Source: an uncultured Dysgonomonas sp. (GTDB lineage Bacteria > Bacteroidota > Bacteroidia > Bacteroidales > Dysgonomonadaceae). Taken from it: a DNA stretch of 64,000 nt. Positions 7,344-17,312 of the stretch are shown in pieces. How positions within the stretch are numbered: the stretch's first letter is position 1; each line of letters starts with the position of its first letter. The translations under genes were made by a program, and so were the position numbers. Location of the stretch: contig USOX01000004.1 in the NCBI GenBank assembly GCA_900556485.1, positions 1 through 64,000 of the forward strand. The letters run 5' to 3'. The notes beneath the pieces are model-generated. The model was not told where the DNA came from. It made no database searches and saw only the letters and a list, made by a program, of their open reading frames with translations.

Positions 7344-10340
7344 TTAAAATTGAATATTCGTACCAAATAGATATGTTACAGTATGGCTCCATATACCTCC
7401 ATCTCTATCAAATTTCCAATAACGGTACGGATTGTTTACCGAAACATAGAATCTAGCTTTTTTCAGAAATTTACCTGCTATTTTTTTATTCAAAGTATAT
7501 CCTAATGTAACATTACGCAGTTCTACATAGTCATTTTTATAATAACCTGTTGTATTTATGTACTTCATTGTCTGTCCTGCTGTCGGTCTAGGGAATCTGT
7601 TCACAGGATTATCCTCTGTCCAATAATCAAGTTTTATCGTATTACCTTTCTTATTCATCATTGCTCCCCAGTTGTTTACATAACCATCTGAAGTAATTGC
7701 TCCAAACTCTCCATAAAGATCGAATGCAAAATCGAAATCTTTCCAACGGAGTGAAGATTGTAACGAACCTGTCCATTTCGGTCTGGTAGTACCTATTATC
7801 ATCTTATCATAATCGTCTATCTTACCATCAGCATTCAAGTCTTTTACTTTTACTTCACCTGGTTCCTGACCATAAAGCGCTGCCAGATCAGCTTCATCTT
7901 TCTGCCAGATACCCACTTGCTTATGATTATAATAAACTCCATTGATAGGGTATCCAAGCCACCATCCCTGATAGACATCCTCAGTCAGCCTGCTATCATA
8001 TATTTTCTTCAGCTCTTCTTTATTGCGTGTATAAGATAGATTTACACCCCAGCTAAGATCTTTCATTTCGATAGGTATAGTTGATAATGTTAGCTCAATT
8101 CCTCTGTTTCGTGTTTTTCCAATATTATCCCATGCTTCCTGAAACCCTGATGTATATGGTAATTTCTTTTTGAATAACAAATCGTAAGTATTTGTAATGT
8201 AATAATCAATCGTACCAGATATTCGTCCATTCAATACAGCATAATCTAATCCATAGTTAAATGTTTTTGACTTTTCCCATTTTAAAGAAGGAGTTGGCAT
8301 AATGCCGGGCTCAAGACCTATATAATTCTTTTCGCCATCAGGTGTATTAAAGGTAAGGAAAGCTGAATTCAATTTACCTAAAGTTCCATATGGCGTAATT
8401 CCATGATTACCAATTGTTCCGAAGTTGAAACGGGCTTTCAAATTAGAAATAGTAGGAACTGCCTCCATAAACGATTCTTCGCTTACACGCCATGCCAGAG
8501 CGAATGAAGGGAAAATATCCCACTTTTTTCCTTCCGATAATTTAGACGATCCATCTCTCCTTACTGTTAATGTAGCCAGGTAACGATCATCATAATCATA
8601 TTGAATTCTACCCAAATAGGACATCATTTGTTCTCTTGTGAATGACGAATTTATAGTCTTATTTTCTTTCAGGTCTCCCATGTTATACCATTTGTAGGCT
8701 GGTAGTAGCTGATCGTTTGCTGTTGCGTTCGAATTGAATACACGGTGAGCAAACATTTCGAAAACACCAATCGCATCTATAGTATGTTTTCCAAAGTCAC
8801 GCTTATAATTCAACACATTATTCCATACCCAGTCTGTAGCCCTGTTATTATTTATAGTCACTTCATTAATTGGCTGGTTATAGTTTGGAGCACGTTCGTC
8901 TATATACTTTCCTCTTCCGTAGAACACTTGATTGTATGAAAAATTGGTAGTAAACTTCAGGTCTTTCATTATATCGACAGTTGCATACATTTTGATGAAT
9001 GCTTTCCAGTTCTCTGTCATTTCATCATAAGAGTCATCGTTCTCAATGAGGAATGGATTTTTAATATTATTACCTAAATCGGCATTGAGTGATCCATCTT
9101 CATTATAGATAGGAATCAAAGGGGATACATCTGATACCCATGTAAATGGATCAGGCTTAACCTTATTCTTATTATAATACAGGCGTGTAGACATACCTAT
9201 TTTCAGGTTGGAAAATAACTGATGATTTATGTCTGTATTAAGGAAGAATCTATGGTTATTTACCCCTTCTAATCTACCTTTCTCATATCTATGATTGAAT
9301 GATATCCTATAATTCGTTTTGTCGTTGCTTGAAGCAATTGCTAAATTTTGGCTAGTCCAATAAGTATTATTCTTGGTATATTCATTCAGCCAATCTTCAT
9401 TCACATTACCCATATTAGCTAATTCTTCACTTGTGAAAGCTGCTTTATCAACTTCAGCAGAGTTGCGGTAAGCTTCGCGCCAGAATGATACGTATTCGTC
9501 TGCGTTCATCAATTTATAGTTTCTGTTATAGAACTTGCCTGTTCCTACAAATGCATCATAATCGACAGAGGTAACACCTTTCTTCGCTTTCTTGGTGGTA
9601 ATAATAATCACACCATTCGCACCTTTCGATCCATATAAGGCTGTTGAGGAAGCATCCTTGAGCACATCAATAGATTCCACATCACTCGGTTCTATCGTCT
9701 GTAGTCCGTCGAAGTAAGTCATACCATCGAGGATAATAAGAGGGTCATTTCCTCCGAATGGAGATCTGTTTCCTCTAATACGTATCTCATTACCTGATAC
9801 TCTTACCCCTGCTAATCCTGTTAGTGCAGTACGAATATCATTTGCAGGTATACGATTAATCACATCAGAATTGATAGATACTACCGAACCCGTCAGATCT
9901 TTCTTCTTTGTAGTAGTATATCCTAAAACAACTACATCTTCAAGTCCAATTACATCTTCCTGTAGTCTGATATTGAAAATAGTTTTTCCATCAAGTTTTA
10001 CCTCCTGAGGTCTCATTCCCATAAAGGAAACCACTAAGATATCATTAGCTGATAATCCTCCTAATTCAAAATTACCATCGATATCAGCCATTGTAGCCTT
10101 AGTAGTTCCTTTAATCTGAACAACAGCTCCTGGAACCGGTGATCCTTGGGCATCGGATATCGTTCCTTTTACAATTATCGATTGTTGCTCTCCTTTTATT
10201 TCTGTCAGGCCTGGTTCAGCTTTCATTGTTACAATAGGACAACACATCAAAGCTATAATTGTACAAGCTTTAAGTAAATAGTTTCTTTTATTCAATTTTA
10301 TAGCACTATAAAATTGTGTTGCGTGTTTTTCCATATTCAT
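7344..10340 (-). CDS. susC-like: SusC/RagA-type TonB-dependent glycan transporter
   Basis: A 998-residue outer-membrane TonB-dependent transporter. After a signal segment (about residues 20-42) comes a carboxypeptidase-regulatory-like domain (about 55-130, V-K-G-T-I-S-D-A-Q-G). Next are the SusC TonB-box region E-D-V-V-V-L-G-Y-T-T-T-K-K-K-D-L-T-G and a plug domain with I-L-K-D-A-S-S-T-A-L-Y-G-S-K-G-A-N-G-V. The 22-strand barrel ends in aromatic I-Q-F. It imports oligosaccharides with the SusD partner downstream. A second Met two residues on (10334) is an equally good start. Confidence 0.96.
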   Translation of the reverse strand: MNMEKHATQFYSAIKLNKRNYLLKACTIIALMCCPIVTMKAEPGLTEIKGEQQSIIVKGTISDAQGSPVPGAVVQIKGTTKATMADIDGNFELGGLSANDILVVSFMGMRPQEVKLDGKTIFNIRLQEDVIGLEDVVVLGYTTTKKKDLTGSVVSINSDVINRIPANDIRTALTGLAGVRVSGNEIRIRGNRSPFGGNDPLIILDGMTYFDGLQTIEPSDVESIDVLKDASSTALYGSKGANGVIIITTKKAKKGVTSVDYDAFVGTGKFYNRNYKLMNADEYVSFWREAYRNSAEVDKAAFTSEELANMGNVNEDWLNEYTKNNTYWTSQNLAIASSNDKTNYRISFNHRYEKGRLEGVNNHRFFLNTDINHQLFSNLKIGMSTRLYYNKNKVKPDPFTWVSDVSPLIPIYNEDGSLNADLGNNIKNPFLIENDDSYDEMTENWKAFIKMYATVDIMKDLKFTTNFSYNQVFYGRGKYIDERAPNYNQPINEVTINNNRATDWVWNNVLNYKRDFGKHTIDAIGVFEMFAHRVFNSNATANDQLLPAYKWYNMGDLKENKTINSSFTREQMMSYLGRIQYDYDDRYLATLTVRRDGSSKLSEGKKWDIFPSFALAWRVSEESFMEAVPTISNLKARFNFGTIGNHGITPYGTLGKLNSAFLTFNTPDGEKNYIGLEPGIMPTPSLKWEKSKTFNYGLDYAVLNGRISGTIDYYITNTYDLLFKKKLPYTSGFQEAWDNIGKTRNRGIELTLSTIPIEMKDLSWGVNLSYTRNKEELKKIYDSRLTEDVYQGWWLGYPINGVYYNHKQVGIWQKDEADLAALYGQEPGEVKVKDLNADGKIDDYDKMIIGTTRPKWTGSLQSSLRWKDFDFAFDLYGEFGAITSDGYVNNWGAMMNKKGNTIKLDYWTEDNPVNRFPRPTAGQTMKYINTTGYYKNDYVELRNVTLGYTLNKKIAGKFLKKARFYVSVNNPYRYWKFDRDGGIWSHTVTYLFGTNIQF

Positions 10341-10392
10341 TGTTTTAAATATTAGTTTTCATAATTCTATTCATTTGTAGGTTAAAATGGGC

Positions 10393-11988
10393 TCATTTCA
10401 TGTGTTTCATTATTTTTTCTAATTTCTGGTGTAGCTCTTTTTTCACGTTTTCATGGTTCTTATTATTATATATATTATTCATTTCCGTAGGGTCTTTTTC
10501 AAGATCATATAATTCCCAATTATCTAAATCAATCCCAGCATCCTGACCAACACCTTTTCCATACCAATGGATAAGTTTATAGCGTTCGTTTCTGATTCCA
10601 TAATGCTGCCTGACCAATCCCACCGCCGGGTAATCAAAGAAGTGATAGTAAAGCTCTTTTCTCCATTTACTTGACTTCGGGTTATGAAATAATGAGCGTA
10701 ACGATGTACCATCCATTTCTTTTGGTATTTCTACTCCTGCCAAATCAAGCATTGTAGGAGCAAAGTCAATATTCTGTATCAGTTTGTCACATCTTGTACC
10801 TTTCTTTATTTCTCTCGGATAGGAGATGATAAATGGTGTACGGAAGCTTTCTTCATACATAAAGCGTTTGTCATACAAGCCATGTTCACCCATAAGAAAA
10901 CCCTGATCGGATGTATAAACTATTATAGTATTTTCTTCCAATCCATGCTCCTTCAGATAGTCCAATACCCTGCCTACCTGTTCATCCACAGACTGTACTG
11001 TCTTGCAATAGTCTTTTATATATCGCTGATATTTCCAGCTTATAAGCTCTTTACCTTCTGGTCTGTTAGCAAGGAAATCTTTATGAATGGCGTTATAAGC
11101 TTTATCCCATTCCGATCGCTGCTCGCTGTCGAGCCTATCCATTGCAAGGCTCCAGCTATTTTTTATATATTCCAGAGTAGGTTCATCTTTCAACTGCTCT
11201 ACTTTTAGATCGAATGCATAACCAAGATGCTTGGCAATAGTTAGCTCTTGCGTTTGCATTTGTGAGCCTCTTGTATCATAGTCGTCAAAGAGATTAGATG
11301 GTTCGGGAAATGCCTTATCTTCGAATGTATAAAGATGTTTAAGATCAGGCATCCAATTGCGATGAGGTGCTTTGTGGAGAAGAACCATACAAAATGGTTT
11401 TTCTGTGTCCTGAGTAGCTTCATCAAGCCATTTTATAGCGTGGTCTGTTATCAATGTTGTAGCATAGCCTCTTTCGCGTATATACTTCCCGTTTGTTTTA
11501 GGAGTACGGAATTCGGGATTATAATAATCCCCCTGATCGTATAAAATATCGTAATAATCGAAACCTTTAGGTTCTGCATTTACATGCCATTTACCAAATA
11601 CAGAAGTTTGATAACCAGCTTGTTGCAAACATTCTGAAAAGAAGGTTTTGGTCGTATCTAATCCGAAACCAAAGTGTGTTTGTCCATGATGTTCGCTATA
11701 CATTCCTGTCAGGAGTGTTGCACGGCTTGGAGTGGATATCGAATTCTCAACGAAAGCCTTATCGAAGACCATCCCTGATTGGGCAATCCTATCTATATGA
11801 GGGGTTGGTGCCACTCTGGATATAGGATGTCCGTATGCACTTATCGCCTGATATGAATGATCGTCGGACATGATGAAAATAATATTTGGGCGTTTATTTT
11901 CAGTCTTTCCATCGCTCGCAAAAGAGCTGACGATCCCCGGACCAACTGCTAATAATGCCAGTTGGACTCGTAAATAATTGTATTTCAT
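10393..11988 (-). CDS. Family S1 sulfatase, serine type, exported
   Basis: A 531-residue sulfatase. The active-site motif S85-T-P-S-R89, followed by A-T-L-L-T-G, is the Ser-type version of C/S-x-P-x-R; Ser85 would be converted to formylglycine by an anaerobic radical-SAM maturase. Asp42-Asp43 (I-M-S-D-D-H) and the later Y-T-S-D-Q-G-F-L-M-G-E-H-G supply calcium ligands. A signal peptide covers about residues 1-25. It lies between GH92 and susC, 10 bp after GH92, so it presumably removes sulfate from the same mannosyl glycan. The substrate position cannot be read from the sequence, and no maturase gene is in the window. Confidence 0.93.
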   Translation of the reverse strand: MKYNYLRVQLALLAVGPGIVSSFASDGKTENKRPNIIFIMSDDHSYQAISAYGHPISRVAPTPHIDRIAQSGMVFDKAFVENSISTPSRATLLTGMYSEHHGQTHFGFGLDTTKTFFSECLQQAGYQTSVFGKWHVNAEPKGFDYYDILYDQGDYYNPEFRTPKTNGKYIRERGYATTLITDHAIKWLDEATQDTEKPFCMVLLHKAPHRNWMPDLKHLYTFEDKAFPEPSNLFDDYDTRGSQMQTQELTIAKHLGYAFDLKVEQLKDEPTLEYIKNSWSLAMDRLDSEQRSEWDKAYNAIHKDFLANRPEGKELISWKYQRYIKDYCKTVQSVDEQVGRVLDYLKEHGLEENTIIVYTSDQGFLMGEHGLYDKRFMYEESFRTPFIISYPREIKKGTRCDKLIQNIDFAPTMLDLAGVEIPKEMDGTSLRSLFHNPKSSKWRKELYYHFFDYPAVGLVRQHYGIRNERYKLIHWYGKGVGQDAGIDLDNWELYDLEKDPTEMNNIYNNKNHENVKKELHQKLEKIMKHMK

Positions 11989-11998
11989 ACTTTTCTAT

Positions 11999-14338
11999 CT
12001 AGTCTTTATAAGCAGGATGATCTGTCAGCTTTATGTGCAGTAACCCTCCGTTGACAACATCCTCAAAATCAATCGAATTATTAGATATATTCCTATTTCC
12101 GAAACGTATTAGATCAACATACATAGCATTAGTAGACTCTTTATCTACCTGTATCACAAGTTTTTTCCCTGAATGGTATTTTTTATTTGTCTTGATAGTT
12201 ATTTTATCAAATAAAGGGCTTCCTATCTGAAAAGAAGGCTTTTCTCCGGTAAGCCCTTTAACATCGAATAACCCAATTGCTGACATTACATACCAAGCGC
12301 CTAATTGCCCTTGATCTTCATCTTGTCCATAGCCATAACCATGAACATCGTCAGTACCATAAAATTCGTTGCAAATAGCCCGCACCCATTTCTGAGTCAA
12401 ATCCGGTCTTTTAGAAAAATTGAACAGCCACGATATATGCAAATTAGGTTGATTACCATGGTTGTATGCCGTATGTAATCCGGCAAATGCATCGATAGTA
12501 GTTCCTCCTCCAAATATATTTTCTCTTGATAACTGAAATATACTATCGAGCCTGTTATTAAATATATCACATCCTACAGTGTCTATTAATTGTTCTATCT
12601 GATGAGGCACATAGAATGTATATTGTACTGCATTCCCCTCCTGAAAACCTCTCCAAGGTTCGTGCGGCTTAAAGTCAGAAATGAATTCTCCATTTTTGTA
12701 TTTAGGGCGTATAAGCTTCAATGAACTGTCATACAGTTTTCTCCATCCATTACTTAAGTCTTTCAGTTTCTTATAATCACCGGTTTTTCCTAAGCTTTTC
12801 GCAAAGTTGGCTACAGCATAACTACTAAAACAATACTCGAGTGTATGCGAAGCTCCAAATCCGGAACCATCGAGCGTAGTCTTCATATGAAGTTCATCTG
12901 CATAAGGAGAATAGCCGAGTTCAACAAATTGTTTTACATCTAGTTTACCGGCACCATCTTTACGGTCCTTCCATTCCAGTTCGTTTTTTAATGCAGCTTC
13001 ATAAGCCAGATTAATATCAAAATCTTTAATTCCGCAATTGTATGCAGCAGCAATAGCCAAGCCTGTAAAGTTCGTACCTACGCCTGATACATATTTACTA
13101 CATGCAATACCATCACCAAGCCATCCGGCATCCTTATATACTAGAAGCTGGCTTTTAATCCAATCGGAAAAATATTCAGGATAAGCTATTGACCATAGTT
13201 GAGTCAGATTCCAGAATCCACCCCAAATGGCATCTGTATTGTAATGATTATGAAGAGGTTTTTTATCCTTTCCTAAAGGTATCTGTCCTACCGAACCATC
13301 ATTTTTAGGATAAGCCCCATTGACATCACTAGCCAATCCCCGACCTAATAAAGCATGGTAAAGACCAGTATAGAATTTTGTAAAATCTTCATTCTTTCCT
13401 CCTTCTACTGCAATGCGCCCTAGCTGTTCATTCCATTGATTTATAGCCTGAGTCTTTGCTTTATCGAATGACAGATTTTTCGCTTCAGTATCCATATTCA
13501 AACGGGCATTTTCGATAGATGTATAAGACAGACCTGCTTTTACCTGAACACTTTCCCCTTCGTTTGTATCATATGTCAGGTAAATACCTGCTCCTTTGCC
13601 TTGCCTACTATTTTCGGATGGATATGTTTTTTCGCCTACAAATGTACCCCATTCGTTAGGCTGTTTGCTTATTTCTGCCGAAAAATACATTCGTACATCA
13701 GCACCTTTCTGATACCAGTTTACATAGAACGGATTGGTAATAACATACCCCTCAATTCTATTCTTTCCATCAAATTCCACAAATGCATCTACTACTTCCC
13801 CACTCTCTCCTTGCTTATTTCCTATATCGAACAAAATATGGGATGCCTCTGATTTAGGAAAGGTATATTTATGAAATACAACACGTTTAGTAGCTGTTAA
13901 TTCGGCGAGGATATCATAGTCTTTTAATTTTACCGAATAATATCCGGGAGTTGATACTTCGTCTTTCTTATCGAAAAGAGAACGATAACCGGATTCAGGT
14001 GCATCTAATTTTCCCGGAATTGTTTGAAGTTTACCAACAATAGGAGCAAAGACAACACCTCCTACCTGAAATTCATGAAAGTTAGGAAAACCCTCAATTG
14101 AGTTGTGACGACAATCGTAGCCTACGGCCTGCCATCCCCCGGGATTACCTAAATGCCCATCTGTAGATGGCCCTGCTTTTGCCATACCAAAAGGCACAGA
14201 TCCAGGCGCATAATGAAACCATCGGCAATGGGCTGTGCCGATATCAGTTTTTACATACTTCGTATAATCCTGGGCATTAAGTGAAGTAACTGAAAATAAA
14301 AGAGAACAGATTATTGTAAATAAGTAACTGTTTTTCAT
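11999..14338 (-). CDS. GH92 exo-alpha-mannosidase, divergent subgroup
   Basis: A 779-residue exported protein (signal peptide about 1-22). GH92 enzymes are calcium-dependent inverting exo-alpha-mannosidases with an N-terminal beta-sandwich and a C-terminal (alpha/alpha)6 barrel. Seen here are V-P-F-G-M, Q-E-G-N-A-V-Q-Y and D-E-D-Q-G-Q-L-G-A-W-Y-V. Two blocks differ from the canonical form: the usual S-H-T-H-L-S-G is F-H-E-F-Q-V-G-G, and the usual H-G-N-E-P-S-H-H is H-G-N-Q-P-N-L-H. It shares these features with the GH92 at 21681, so specificity probably differs from the classical alpha-1,2-mannosidases. It is in the mannoside operon, 11 bp after the ROK kinase gene. Confidence 0.9.
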   Translation of the reverse strand: MKNSYLFTIICSLLFSVTSLNAQDYTKYVKTDIGTAHCRWFHYAPGSVPFGMAKAGPSTDGHLGNPGGWQAVGYDCRHNSIEGFPNFHEFQVGGVVFAPIVGKLQTIPGKLDAPESGYRSLFDKKDEVSTPGYYSVKLKDYDILAELTATKRVVFHKYTFPKSEASHILFDIGNKQGESGEVVDAFVEFDGKNRIEGYVITNPFYVNWYQKGADVRMYFSAEISKQPNEWGTFVGEKTYPSENSRQGKGAGIYLTYDTNEGESVQVKAGLSYTSIENARLNMDTEAKNLSFDKAKTQAINQWNEQLGRIAVEGGKNEDFTKFYTGLYHALLGRGLASDVNGAYPKNDGSVGQIPLGKDKKPLHNHYNTDAIWGGFWNLTQLWSIAYPEYFSDWIKSQLLVYKDAGWLGDGIACSKYVSGVGTNFTGLAIAAAYNCGIKDFDINLAYEAALKNELEWKDRKDGAGKLDVKQFVELGYSPYADELHMKTTLDGSGFGASHTLEYCFSSYAVANFAKSLGKTGDYKKLKDLSNGWRKLYDSSLKLIRPKYKNGEFISDFKPHEPWRGFQEGNAVQYTFYVPHQIEQLIDTVGCDIFNNRLDSIFQLSRENIFGGGTTIDAFAGLHTAYNHGNQPNLHISWLFNFSKRPDLTQKWVRAICNEFYGTDDVHGYGYGQDEDQGQLGAWYVMSAIGLFDVKGLTGEKPSFQIGSPLFDKITIKTNKKYHSGKKLVIQVDKESTNAMYVDLIRFGNRNISNNSIDFEDVVNGGLLHIKLTDHPAYKD

Positions 14339-14349
14339 AGTTGATCTAT

Positions 14350-15447
14350 TTATTTATCAAGTTGTTGAAGAGCATACGCATATGCACCGAGAAGTACAGC
14401 CTGATTAGTACCGCACCGGGAAGTTCCTATTCCGATTTTCTTATCAGAAACATAAGGAACCTGAATATTGGTATTCGGTATCGTAACTGTCTTTAATTCA
14501 TCATGTAAGAATTTGCTTAATTCCTGTTCGTCATCAAGATTGAAAACCTGGCTCTGCATACGGGGAAATTTATCTCCGGCAAAGGTTCCGAGCTTTCTGT
14601 TTATTTCTTTAAACATTGCCGGATAGATATATTTAGCAGCACCCGCAACACCTCCACCAATAGATATTAATCCATCGGTAAAAGTTGCAATCTGACTCAG
14701 GCTATCCCCTAACGCTTCTCCTAATGTTGCAAAAGACTGAATAGCAGAAAACATATCACCTTCTTTTTTACCTTCGGCAATATCAAAAATATCTTTAGGC
14801 TCCAAGCTCTGATTCTTTATACCGGACAATTCCTGATAAACACGCTTTACAGCCCTTATACTTACACTTTCTTCTGCGATCATATCCGGATAGAATTTAT
14901 TTTTCAGTATCCAAACATCACCACCACAGCCATTATCGCCAAACAAGATATTGTTGTTGATAACAACTCCTGCACCAAAGCCTGTACCCAGAGTTATTCC
15001 TACCATATTTTCGAATTTTCTGCTGCTTCCTGCGCCTTCCAGTTGTTTATTAATTCGAGGCAAAAGTCCGGACATAGCTTCTCCGTATGCAAAAAGATTG
15101 CCATCATTATTGATAAATACAGGGATACCAAATGTTTTTTCTAATAAAGGGCCTAATGCAATTCCACCTCTGAATGAAGGAAAATTAGGCAAATCGCCTA
15201 TCACTCCATTTTTATAATCGGCAGGCCCCGGAAATGCAAAGCTTATAGCTACAGGAGGTTCCGGTAATAAACCAATAACCTCACTAAAGCTATTTATTAT
15301 TGTATTGAGACATGTGTCAAGATCTTCAGAATTAGCACTTCTTGAGATAGGATGTACTATTATCCTGTTTGCTTGCATGGCGGAAAAAACAAAATTAGTT
15401 CCTCCGGCATCCAGAGTTAAAACGATTCTATTGTCTTTATCAAACAT
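14350..15447 (-). CDS. ROK-family sugar kinase (probable manno/glucokinase)
   Basis: A 365-residue cytoplasmic kinase with the ROK phosphate motif L-D-A-G-G-T-N near the N-terminus, the sugar-site segment F-I-N-N-D-G-N and L-G-T-G-F-G-A-G-V, and a C-terminal G-G-G-V-A-G-A. The usual ROK zinc motif (CxCGxxGCxE) is absent; N-G-C-G-G-D-V-W stands in that region. It lies 21 bp after the mannose-6-phosphate isomerase gene, so ATP-dependent formation of mannose-6-phosphate is the likely role. Glucose or fructose kinase activity cannot be excluded. Confidence 0.87.
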   Translation of the reverse strand: MFDKDNRIVLTLDAGGTNFVFSAMQANRIIVHPISRSANSEDLDTCLNTIINSFSEVIGLLPEPPVAISFAFPGPADYKNGVIGDLPNFPSFRGGIALGPLLEKTFGIPVFINNDGNLFAYGEAMSGLLPRINKQLEGAGSSRKFENMVGITLGTGFGAGVVINNNILFGDNGCGGDVWILKNKFYPDMIAEESVSIRAVKRVYQELSGIKNQSLEPKDIFDIAEGKKEGDMFSAIQSFATLGEALGDSLSQIATFTDGLISIGGGVAGAAKYIYPAMFKEINRKLGTFAGDKFPRMQSQVFNLDDEQELSKFLHDELKTVTIPNTNIQVPYVSDKKIGIGTSRCGTNQAVLLGAYAYALQQLDK

Positions 15448-15468
15448 AAGTTGTGTTTTTCAATATTT

Positions 15469-17205
15469 TTATGGACGAACGTATGCTTTTATTGTAATAC
15501 ATTCTTTTCCTTCAGATTTTCCGTAAGGAGCAATAGTATATTCTTCGAGCCACGCCGGAATAATGAATGTTTCAGCATAATGAACTACATATGGTTCAAA
15601 TTTACCCGTAGGACTTTCAATTACAGCTTCTTCGCCTTCCACCAGATTCAGGACATTTACGCTTCCATATGTTTTGTGTAAAACCTTTGATGAAAAGCAT
15701 TGACGGTAAGTTTCTATAAATTCATTTTCGTGCAATCCGGTTCTTTCCTCTTTATAACCATCGCCTTCTCTTGTAGGAATGACTGTATTCCATAAGTACT
15801 TCTTTACATAGTCATAATTACGGCTCCAGTCTATAACATCGGCTCCGCGAGAAACATTTATAGGACGAGGTTTTCCATCAAGTCCCAGTCTAGCCCAATC
15901 CCACAACTTGAAAGTGAAGATATTAGGGGTAGAACTAATTTCTAATACTAATGTGTTTTTTGCTGAACAATGTACCGTACCACCAGGAATAAGAAAATGG
16001 TCGTGTTTGTTTGCTGGAATCTTATTTACATACTTATCTGCATCGAAGATGATTTCTCCTTGTTCCGCTTTTTTCAGATCGGATACCATATCATCTGGTT
16101 CTATACCGTTTTTAAGACCTAAATAGACAAATGCTTCACCTTGACTGTCAATAATATAATAGCTTTCGTCTTGTGTATAAAAATTACCAAAGTTTTTCCT
16201 TATATATTCTGTTGTAGGATGTGTCTGCAAACTTAAATTACCGCCTTCGAATGTATCTAACAAATCGAAGCGTATCGGAAATTCTTTACCGAAACGGGCT
16301 TCAACTCTTGTTCCCAGCAATTGAGCACTTTTCAGATATACTAAATTTACAGAGGGCATTTCGAATAGTGTATCGTTGATCTTCAAATATAGACTATTTT
16401 CTTCGGGAACGCAATCAAAACACCAACCATAATTTATAGCATCCTTATCTAAATCACAAACGCTTTTCATCCATTGCCCTCCCCAAGGAGCAGCATCAAA
16501 GTAAGGAACAACCCTAAACGGTGAATTTATTGTATTCTCCAACCCTTTAAAGAAGCAATTCTTGTCTATCATTTTTGGAGTTTCCAAGATATGAGTATCC
16601 AGCCAATAATCGACTTTTTCATATAAGCTCCTTTTATGACCATCAAATACTTTCCATTCTATAAAATACCCTCTTTTATGTTTTGTTGAAACAGATTCGT
16701 CTGTTTTTTTTGTTCCCAGAAACTGTACTTTGCTTTTACGCGAACGTAGTTGTATTTCCCATCTGGCCATATCAGCATAAACAAGCACATTCGGATTCTC
16801 CAATACCAAAGATGCTCCATAGCCATAAATAATCACCTTTCCACTCCATTCTTTTATCTGTTTTTTAGCTTTTTCCAGCTTCGATACATCAAAGAAGTCC
16901 AACATCGTAAAATGGCTGTGATAACCAAACAATACATCATCAGTCAGGTAAAATAATTGCATCTCTGTCAATTCTTCTTCACTCTTCAATAATGAGTATG
17001 TATCAACAATCATTGTCGTAGGAGATTGAATACCGGAAATAAATCGGCCTATTTCTTGCAAGTCAACTCCCAAATAGCAATCAACAACTATATGATCCTC
17101 AGATTTCGAATTTTGCTTTATTCTTTCCTGAATATTCTCCCACCCTGACACTAAATCTCCTTCAGTAGGAGTAAAAGGATGTTTTATATAATTTGATTTT
17201 CTCAT
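15469..17205 (-). CDS. manA-like: Class I mannose-6-phosphate isomerase with N-terminal extra domain
   Basis: A 578-residue protein. The C-terminal ~370 residues are a type I phosphomannose isomerase (cupin) with A-A-P-W-G-G-Q-W, L-Q-T-H-P-T-T-E-Y and I-P-G-G-T-V-H; the Q-x-H and late His are metal ligands in the family. It converts mannose-6-phosphate to fructose-6-phosphate. About 210 N-terminal residues precede this; they resemble a kinase-like alpha/beta fold but show no P-loop, and I cannot assign a function. The start at 17205 is preceded by the promoter and palindrome shared with the GH92-GH38 operon. It is the first gene of the mannoside operon, divergent from gntR. Confidence 0.88.
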   Translation of the reverse strand: MRKSNYIKHPFTPTEGDLVSGWENIQERIKQNSKSEDHIVVDCYLGVDLQEIGRFISGIQSPTTMIVDTYSLLKSEEELTEMQLFYLTDDVLFGYHSHFTMLDFFDVSKLEKAKKQIKEWSGKVIIYGYGASLVLENPNVLVYADMARWEIQLRSRKSKVQFLGTKKTDESVSTKHKRGYFIEWKVFDGHKRSLYEKVDYWLDTHILETPKMIDKNCFFKGLENTINSPFRVVPYFDAAPWGGQWMKSVCDLDKDAINYGWCFDCVPEENSLYLKINDTLFEMPSVNLVYLKSAQLLGTRVEARFGKEFPIRFDLLDTFEGGNLSLQTHPTTEYIRKNFGNFYTQDESYYIIDSQGEAFVYLGLKNGIEPDDMVSDLKKAEQGEIIFDADKYVNKIPANKHDHFLIPGGTVHCSAKNTLVLEISSTPNIFTFKLWDWARLGLDGKPRPINVSRGADVIDWSRNYDYVKKYLWNTVIPTREGDGYKEERTGLHENEFIETYRQCFSSKVLHKTYGSVNVLNLVEGEEAVIESPTGKFEPYVVHYAETFIIPAWLEEYTIAPYGKSEGKECITIKAYVRP

Positions 17206-17208
17206 AGT

Positions 17209-17220
17209 ATGTATGAACAT
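17209..17220. promoter_or_regulatory. Candidate GntR operator (12-bp palindrome)
   Basis: ATGT-ATGA-ACAT lies just in front of the isomerase start codon, 14 nt after the -7 box. The same palindrome with its centre reversed (ATGT-TCAT-ACAT) stands at the same place before the GH92 gene at 24803. The position downstream of the start of transcription suits repression. Confidence 0.55.
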
Positions 17221-17234
17221 TATTAATATATGTG

Positions 17235-17265
17235 CAAATATATTCAATAAAATTAAATAGACAAA
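17235..17265 (-). promoter_or_regulatory. Bacteroidetes-type promoter of the mannoside operon
   Basis: Read on the minus strand, a -33 TTTG (17265-17262) and a -7 TATATTTG (17242-17235) are separated by 19 bp. This fits the Bacteroidota sigma-A consensus TTTG / TAnnTTTG and the promoter at 24847-24877 base for base in the key boxes. Confidence 0.65.
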
Positions 17266-17312
17266 TACTTTGTATTATTTTTTTTAATTAATAATTTTAC
17301 AGAAAAAAGATT

